17,279 bases of DNA, taken from an uncultured Phycisphaerales bacterium. GTDB taxonomy: Bacteria > Planctomycetota > Phycisphaerae > Phycisphaerales > SM1A02. Positions within the stretch are counted from its first letter, which is position 1; every line of letters begins with the position of its first letter. The position numbers and the translations under genes are program-made. The notes below the pieces were generated by a model. That model was given only the letters and a program-made list of their open reading frames with translations, was not told the origin of the DNA and ran no database searches. Positions 13,522 through 17,279 of this stretch are shown here, one piece after another. Where the stretch lies: the NCBI GenBank assembly GCA_946886375.1, contig CAMPIL010000025.1, forward strand, positions 1 through 17,279, given 5' to 3'.

Positions 13522-13575
13522 TGAAGCCCACGGACTGCTTCCGAGGGCTTCAACGGACTGCTTCCGAGGGCTTCA
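13522..13575. terminator. Duplicated stem-loop between convergent genes
   Basis: tgaagccc (13522-13529) can pair with gggcttca at 13545-13552 or with the second copy at 13568-13575. The second copy arises because a 23-base unit (13530-13552) is perfectly duplicated in tandem (13553-13575). The element lies between eamA (+, ends 13487) and the small minus-strand gene, where a bidirectional terminator would be expected. Confidence 0.5.
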
Positions 13576-13637
13576 TAAGGGGGAATGCGTGCGGTTGAGG
13601 TTCTGGAATCAGTCCTCGTTTTCCGAGATGCACTGCT

Positions 13638-13745
13638 TCACTGCGTTGTTCCACTCGCCGCGGTGGTTACATAGCACGGGTCTGACCACGCCGTCTGGCA
13701 AAGGATCGCGATGCTGAACAGGACGATGATGTGGGCGTAACGCAT
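13638..13745 (-). CDS. Very small secreted peptide, possibly frameshifted
   Basis: ATG 13745 is preceded by AGGAG at seven bases, one of the best ribosome binding sites in the window. The 35-aa product MRYAHIIVLFSIAILCQTAW is a convincing signal peptide, then SDPCYVTTAASGTTQ and a stop. A -1 frame change at the GCG GCG codons would instead continue as EWNNAVKQCISENED and stop at 13609, giving a 45-aa precursor with two mature cysteines that looks more protein-like than the in-frame tail. So this is either a true short peptide or a gene with a one-base lesion. It lies 38 bases downstream of the beta-helix gene on the same strand. No family is recognised. Confidence 0.55.
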   Translation of the reverse strand: MRYAHIIVLFSIAILCQTAWSDPCYVTTAASGTTQ

Positions 13746-13783
13746 GTTCTTCTCCTGAAAAAAACGGGCTTGGAAAGAGAGAT

Positions 13784-15784
13784 TCACTGTCCCCAGGACA
13801 GAATGACCTTGAGCAGGTCTTGAAAATTGACCAGGCCGTCGCCCGCAGGATAAGGGGCGATGTCGGCAGGACAAGGCACGGCGCATGGGCCCCACGAATT
13901 GATCACCGAAAGCAGATCGCTGACGTTGACGACGCCATCCATGTTGATGTCCACCGGCGGCTGAAACTCGAAGGCGCCCATGTCCACCGCCGGCAAGCCG
14001 GTCGTTCCGGTGTTCCCCGAATTGACCGTCTCTGGATCATTGCGAAAACGCTTCTGGTTCCAAAGATCAAGCGGCAGCAGTTCCTTGAGGATTCCATCAT
14101 CGTCCAGATCGAACGTATCGCGAGGAAGTTCGGTGGTATCGCCCGCGTCAATGCAGAGCGAGCCTGGCTGCAATCGAAAGTCACCAACCAACGCATCCAC
14201 GAACACTGGATCGCTGCTGATATTGCCTGTTCCGGGCCAGCCCCCGCCGATGCAGGAGTAGGAGACGTTCGCGTTGCCGGCGAGATCGCCGTTCGAATTG
14301 CCATGGATCACGCTGTTGACAATCGTGGCGTTGCCGCCGGCTGAGATGCCTCCGGTTGTGGTGAGCGAAGTGTTGTTGGTTATGGTCGTGTTGATGAACG
14401 AGGCGCGCTGGTTAGGATCGATTCGGACCGCTCCACCGGGATCGCGTGATGAGTTGTCGGTGATGAGACAGTTCACAAAGCTACTCGCCCCGGCGACGTG
14501 AACCGCGCCTCCGCCGTCAAACCACGCTGAGTTGTCGCGCATTTCGCAATTGATGAAGTTGCCAGAGCCGTACACTGCTCCGCCTGAATGGGCCTTGACG
14601 ACGTTATCAGCGAATGTGCATTGAATGAAGGTAGACGCGGACGCTTTCACACCTCCGCCTTCAAACGTCGCGAAACTATCTTGGAAGCGGCATCTTGTAA
14701 AACGCCCACTTGCCCATGCGGCGCCGCCCTGCACCGCAACGTTTCCAACGAAAATGCAATCCTCGGCGATGGGGTTGCCGACAATGGCCCCGCCGACATC
14801 ACCTACGTTATTTACAAAATTGCACCGATAGAGAGAGAGCACACTGTTGATTCCAAATTGCCGAATCGCACCGCCCAAGCCAGGGACATCCGCCAGATTG
14901 GAGATGAAATCAGAGTCACTGATGGTGCATGTGCTGGGAGGTTTCGTTCCTACTGACTGCAGTATGGCAATGGCTCCGCCTCCAACAGAGAGTGTCGACT
15001 TGTTTGATTGGAAATTGCAGCGGTCAATAACCACCGCGCTGCTCCGGATTTCCAAAGCTCCAGCCTGGCGCCCTAGATTCTGGAAGAATCTTGAATCGTG
15101 AAGCGTGACGGATGTGTCGTTCACGGATGCGCCGCCGCCTGAATACGCCGAGCACTGTATGAACGTGCAATGGTCAATCAGCAAATTTGCATCATGCGCC
15201 AACAATCCGCCTCCCTTCAGTTCGTCAAAGCCCATGACCGCGTTGCCGGCTGTGATTGTCAGTCCTTCCAGAGTAATCAGCGCGCTGCTGTTGATCGTGA
15301 CCACGTGCAGGCTGTTGTCGCCGTAGTTCTGAAATGATCCTGCGGGTCCATCATTGCCCAGCAGATCGCCGCTGAAGATGGTCGGGAACTTGTTCCAATC
15401 CCGTTCATCTGGATTCTGGCTGATCAATCCCGCATACCCGCCGCGCAGGGCGATTCCCGCAGACACGGTGAATGTCGCGTTGCGATCACCGGCAGTCGGC
15501 GTGCCGGGCATTCCCGCTTCGCCTTGATCGGGCTTGTACATTCCCTGAGCGGTGCGGATTTCTGTGACGGCGTTCACAGGATCAGCCGCGTACGCCAATG
15601 CGTTCTGCAGATATCGAAACGCTGATGGCCACGAGGAGCCATCCCCGCCCGGCGGCGCATCGTCATCGACATACAGATTGATCGCCTCCCTTTGGTCGAT
15701 TCCCTCAAAGACCATCGCTTGGGCGCATGCTGAAGCAATGAGCAAAAATCCTGTCATGGAAGGAACGCGGTCCGCAAGGCTCAT
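13784..15784 (-). CDS. Secreted right-handed beta-helix protein with choice-of-anchor Q-like region and dockerin-like modules
   Basis: The 666-aa protein starts at ATG 15784 with GGAG five bases upstream. An export signal covers about residues 1-23 (MTGFLLIASACAQA). NLYVDDDAPPGGDGSSWPSA (about 36-55) is the usual opening of planctomycete secreted beta-helix proteins. From about 160 to 545 short repeats of the GGGxxxxxxxxxxIxxCxFxxNxA type form a parallel beta-helix like that of pectate lyases. SLCIDAGDTTELP...VDMGAFEFQ (about 550-608) matches the choice-of-anchor Q pattern. Residues 611-666 contain two dockerin-like units (DINMDGVVNVSDLLSVINSW and AGDGLVNFQDLLKVILSW). No enzymatic motif was identified, so polysaccharide binding or lysis is unproven. 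The small peptide gene follows 38 bases downstream. Confidence 0.9.
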   Translation of the reverse strand: MSLADRVPSMTGFLLIASACAQAMVFEGIDQREAINLYVDDDAPPGGDGSSWPSAFRYLQNALAYAADPVNAVTEIRTAQGMYKPDQGEAGMPGTPTAGDRNATFTVSAGIALRGGYAGLISQNPDERDWNKFPTIFSGDLLGNDGPAGSFQNYGDNSLHVVTINSSALITLEGLTITAGNAVMGFDELKGGGLLAHDANLLIDHCTFIQCSAYSGGGASVNDTSVTLHDSRFFQNLGRQAGALEIRSSAVVIDRCNFQSNKSTLSVGGGAIAILQSVGTKPPSTCTISDSDFISNLADVPGLGGAIRQFGINSVLSLYRCNFVNNVGDVGGAIVGNPIAEDCIFVGNVAVQGGAAWASGRFTRCRFQDSFATFEGGGVKASASTFIQCTFADNVVKAHSGGAVYGSGNFINCEMRDNSAWFDGGGAVHVAGASSFVNCLITDNSSRDPGGAVRIDPNQRASFINTTITNNTSLTTTGGISAGGNATIVNSVIHGNSNGDLAGNANVSYSCIGGGWPGTGNISSDPVFVDALVGDFRLQPGSLCIDAGDTTELPRDTFDLDDDGILKELLPLDLWNQKRFRNDPETVNSGNTGTTGLPAVDMGAFEFQPPVDINMDGVVNVSDLLSVINSWGPCAVPCPADIAPYPAGDGLVNFQDLLKVILSWGQ

Positions 15785-15880
15785 AATAACTCCATAGCAG
15801 GCTCAGCCATTGCCATGCAGGCGCAGCCTAAACAGGGCGCCAAGATCGTCCATAGGAGTAATGCCGTAATTGAGCTCTCG

Positions 15881-16792
15881 CTATCGCTTGCCCACGGCTG
15901 AACCCACTTCGTCGGCGAACTTGGCGGCGGCATTCGCGACTGATTCATTCCAGCGCGCATCGTTGGGTGTAAATGCGTACATCACGGAGCGGCTGGCGGT
16001 GACGAGCGCACCGGCGCCATCGGAGTTGAAACATGGCAGCACGTCTTCAACTCCGCCGCCCTGCGCGCCGTAACCCGGCACGAGAAAGATCTGCTGCGGC
16101 ATGATGCGGCGAAGTTTCATCACGTCTTCTGACTTTGTCGCGCCGACCACCGCGCCCAGCGTGCTGTACCCGCGCGAGCCAACGTATCTGGACCCGATTT
16201 GCGCGATCAAATCTCCCACGGCCTGCGCGACGGTCCGGCCATCGCGCAGTACGAGATTCTGAATCGCATCGCCGCCCGGATTGGACGTGCGCACCAGCGC
16301 GAACGCGCCATGGCGTTCGTGCTTCAGGAACGGTTCAATGCCATCGCTCCCCAGATAGGAATTGATCGTGAGCCAATCCGGCGTTGCGTGAGTCGACTGT
16401 TTGACGGTTGGTTGAAACGCGGCCGCGGCATAATGGTCCGCGGAAATGCCGATATCGCCACGCTTGGCGTCAAGAATGACCTGGAGGTCTGCGTGCCGGC
16501 CCGCACTGGCCATCAGTTGCTCCAATGCGCTGACACCCACAGAACCGTACCGTTCAAAGCACGCGGATTGGAACTTGATGCACGGCACGTACGGAATGAC
16601 CGCCTCAATCAGTTGCTCGCAGAACGCGCGAATCGCGCTCACGATGGAGGCGGCAGAGTCATCGTTCGGCCGCAGCACGTGGGGCAGTTTTTCGACCACA
16701 GGATCGATCCCCACGCACACTGGGGCACGCATGGAGTCAATCGCGGCGAGCAGGCGGTCGGCAACATGGGCGGGCGGCGCGGCAGGAGTCAT
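15881..16792 (-). CDS. pyrF: Orotidine-5'-phosphate decarboxylase, type 2
   Basis: The 303-aa enzyme decarboxylates OMP to UMP, the last step of de novo UMP synthesis. Motifs: VCVGIDP (25-31), CIKFQSACFERYG (71-83) and the catalytic DAKRGDI (108-114), with later TSNPG and the phosphate-binding LVPGYGAQGGG. The length and the GID/DAKRGDI wording fit the longer PyrF type 2 subfamily. The frame is open to 16861, but the preferred start is ATG 16792 because an extended -10 (TGCTACATT) ends eight bases before it and the upstream extension is not similar to PyrF. The gene is divergent from the DUF971 gene. Confidence 0.95.
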   Translation of the reverse strand: MTPAAPPAHVADRLLAAIDSMRAPVCVGIDPVVEKLPHVLRPNDDSAASIVSAIRAFCEQLIEAVIPYVPCIKFQSACFERYGSVGVSALEQLMASAGRHADLQVILDAKRGDIGISADHYAAAAFQPTVKQSTHATPDWLTINSYLGSDGIEPFLKHERHGAFALVRTSNPGGDAIQNLVLRDGRTVAQAVGDLIAQIGSRYVGSRGYSTLGAVVGATKSEDVMKLRRIMPQQIFLVPGYGAQGGGVEDVLPCFNSDGAGALVTASRSVMYAFTPNDARWNESVANAAAKFADEVGSAVGKR

Positions 16793-16800
16793 GAGGCACA

Positions 16801-16806
16801 AATGTA
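16801..16806 (-). promoter_or_regulatory. TGcTACATT extended -10, predicted leaderless promoter of pyrF
   Basis: On the minus strand TACATT with an upstream TGC is followed by eight bases and ATG 16792. The same box and spacing precede the carbonic-anhydrase-like gene. Confidence 0.55.
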
Positions 16807-16860
16807 GCAGAGACCGGCACGCGCCGGACGCAACGGCCTGCGGAAGCGACGAGCACTTCA

Positions 16861-16866
16861 TAGAAT
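16861..16866 (+). promoter_or_regulatory. TAGAAT box of the DUF971 gene
   Basis: TAGAAT (five of six matches to TATAAT) is followed by six bases and then ATC 16873, the point where DUF971-like protein similarity seems to begin. There is no ATG at that point. Confidence 0.45.
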
Positions 16867-16872
16867 TGCGGC

Positions 16873-17205
16873 ATCGACATTCGACCGCTCCATCTCGATC
16901 TCAAGAAAGACCGCGGGCTCACCGTGCAGTGGAGCGACGGCACGACGAGTTTCTATTCCGTAGCGTATTTGCGCAAGATGTCGCCGTCGGCCGACGCGAG
17001 AGAATTGCGCAAGGAAATGGCAACGAATCCGCTGACGGTGCTGCCCGCAAGCACGGCAAGGCAAACCGGGCCGCTCACGGCCGTCGATGCGGAATTCGTC
17101 GGCAATTACGCTTTGCGCATTCGCTTTTCCGATGGGCACGAAACGGGACTCTACTCGTGGAAGTATCTGCGCGAGATTGACCCGGCGAAGGAGCACGGCA
17201 CATGA
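16873..17205 (+). CDS. DUF971 (GBBH-like N-terminal) domain protein with a non-standard start
   Basis: The single-domain DUF971 protein reads IDIRPLHLDLKKDRGLTVQW, then SDGTTSFYSVAYLRKMSPSA and a C-terminal half with VGNYALRIRFSDGHETGLYS and WKYLREIDP. The usual zinc-site CPCAxC of many members is SPSADA here, as in forms lacking the metal site. The first ordinary start codon in frame is GTG 16924, which would cut off the first beta strand. The frame is open only from 16864, and ATC 16873 (or ATT 16879) is where the domain should start; a TAGAAT box ends six bases before 16873. With ATC the product is 110 aa. It overlaps the next gene by ATGA, so the two form an operon. DUF971 proteins have been linked to iron-sulfur biology, but the role here is unknown. 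Confidence 0.75.
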   Translation: MDIRPLHLDLKKDRGLTVQWSDGTTSFYSVAYLRKMSPSADARELRKEMATNPLTVLPASTARQTGPLTAVDAEFVGNYALRIRFSDGHETGLYSWKYLREIDPAKEHGT

Positions 17206-17279
17206 GCGATGTTCCTTTGCACGCTGACATTCCCGATCTGACACCGCGGAATTCCCCCACCGATCTTTCGGCGCATGAC
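17202..17279 (+). CDS. Start of an unrecognised gene cut by the window edge
   Basis: ATG 17202 overlaps the TGA of the DUF971 gene (ATGA) and is preceded by AAGGAG (17188-17193) at eight bases, a strong ribosome binding site. Only 26 residues are visible (MSDVPLHADIPDLTPRNSPT and then DLSAHD), polar and proline-rich, too little for a family call. Overlap and spacing indicate translational coupling with DUF971. Confidence 0.7.
   Translation, partial: MSDVPLHADIPDLTPRNSPTDLSAHD

Noticed and set aside
14240..15240. Repeated short motifs in the beta-helix gene that might suggest a repeat array
   Set aside because: They are degenerate beta-helix coils coding for GGG/N/C-rich turns, with irregular spacing; not CRISPR or satellite DNA.

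Overview
The window looks like chromosome of a planctomycete, most likely of the class Phycisphaerae. This rests on several things: three secreted proteins with dockerin-like modules of the form GDGxVNVxDLLxVINSWGxC, a large right-handed beta-helix protein with the 'VDDDAPPGGDGSSW' opening and a 'VDMGAFEFQ' ending, an HNH/AP2 mosaic protein, a planctomycete-style STAS protein ('FISSLGLG'), and high GC. No rRNA, tRNA, CRISPR array, transposase or phage module was seen. The assignment is inference from family content.

Layout. Positions 1-2180 hold the tail of an unknown gene and a 625-aa protein made of three degenerate HNH modules, two AP2 domains and an excisionase-like helix-turn-helix. Positions 2336-5908 hold a dockerin/thrombospondin-3 secreted protein, a short-chain dehydrogenase, a STAS protein and an EGF-repeat/dockerin secreted protein. 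Positions 6045-10962 are mostly compact housekeeping or accessory genes: DUF454, DinB-like, MgtC-like, a nitroreductase closely resembling iodotyrosine deiodinase, an unknown protein, a possible 61-aa protein, a PAC2 protein and a small beta-carbonic-anhydrase-like protein. Positions 11048-11197 carry a twice-frameshifted remnant that looks like a polysaccharide deacetylase start. Then come a glycine-zipper/EF-hand lipoprotein (-), a purE-EamA transporter pair (+), a tiny secreted peptide and a 666-aa beta-helix/dockerin protein (-), pyrF (-) and, divergently, a DUF971 gene overlapping the start of a further gene cut by the window edge.

The most striking pattern is regulatory. Most non-secreted single genes have a TAnnnT box (-10 like) ending only 5-8 bases before the start codon and no Shine-Dalgarno sequence, which predicts leaderless mRNAs: DUF454, DinB, MgtC, the 203-aa unknown, PAC2, the carbonic-anhydrase-like gene, purE and pyrF. 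The secreted proteins, the lipoprotein, the SDR and the small peptide instead have clear GGAG/AGGAG sites, and for some a -10-like box 40-60 bases upstream. The rule also fixes several start codons, and it points to an ATC codon as the start of the DUF971 gene, where protein similarity also seems to begin.

Other points of interest: the deiodinase-like enzyme keeps the Glu/Tyr/Lys lid triad at the exact spacing of the animal enzyme; the three HNH modules have each lost different catalytic positions; and a perfect inverted repeat covers the proposed DinB promoter. All functional calls are from reading the sequence; no search was run.
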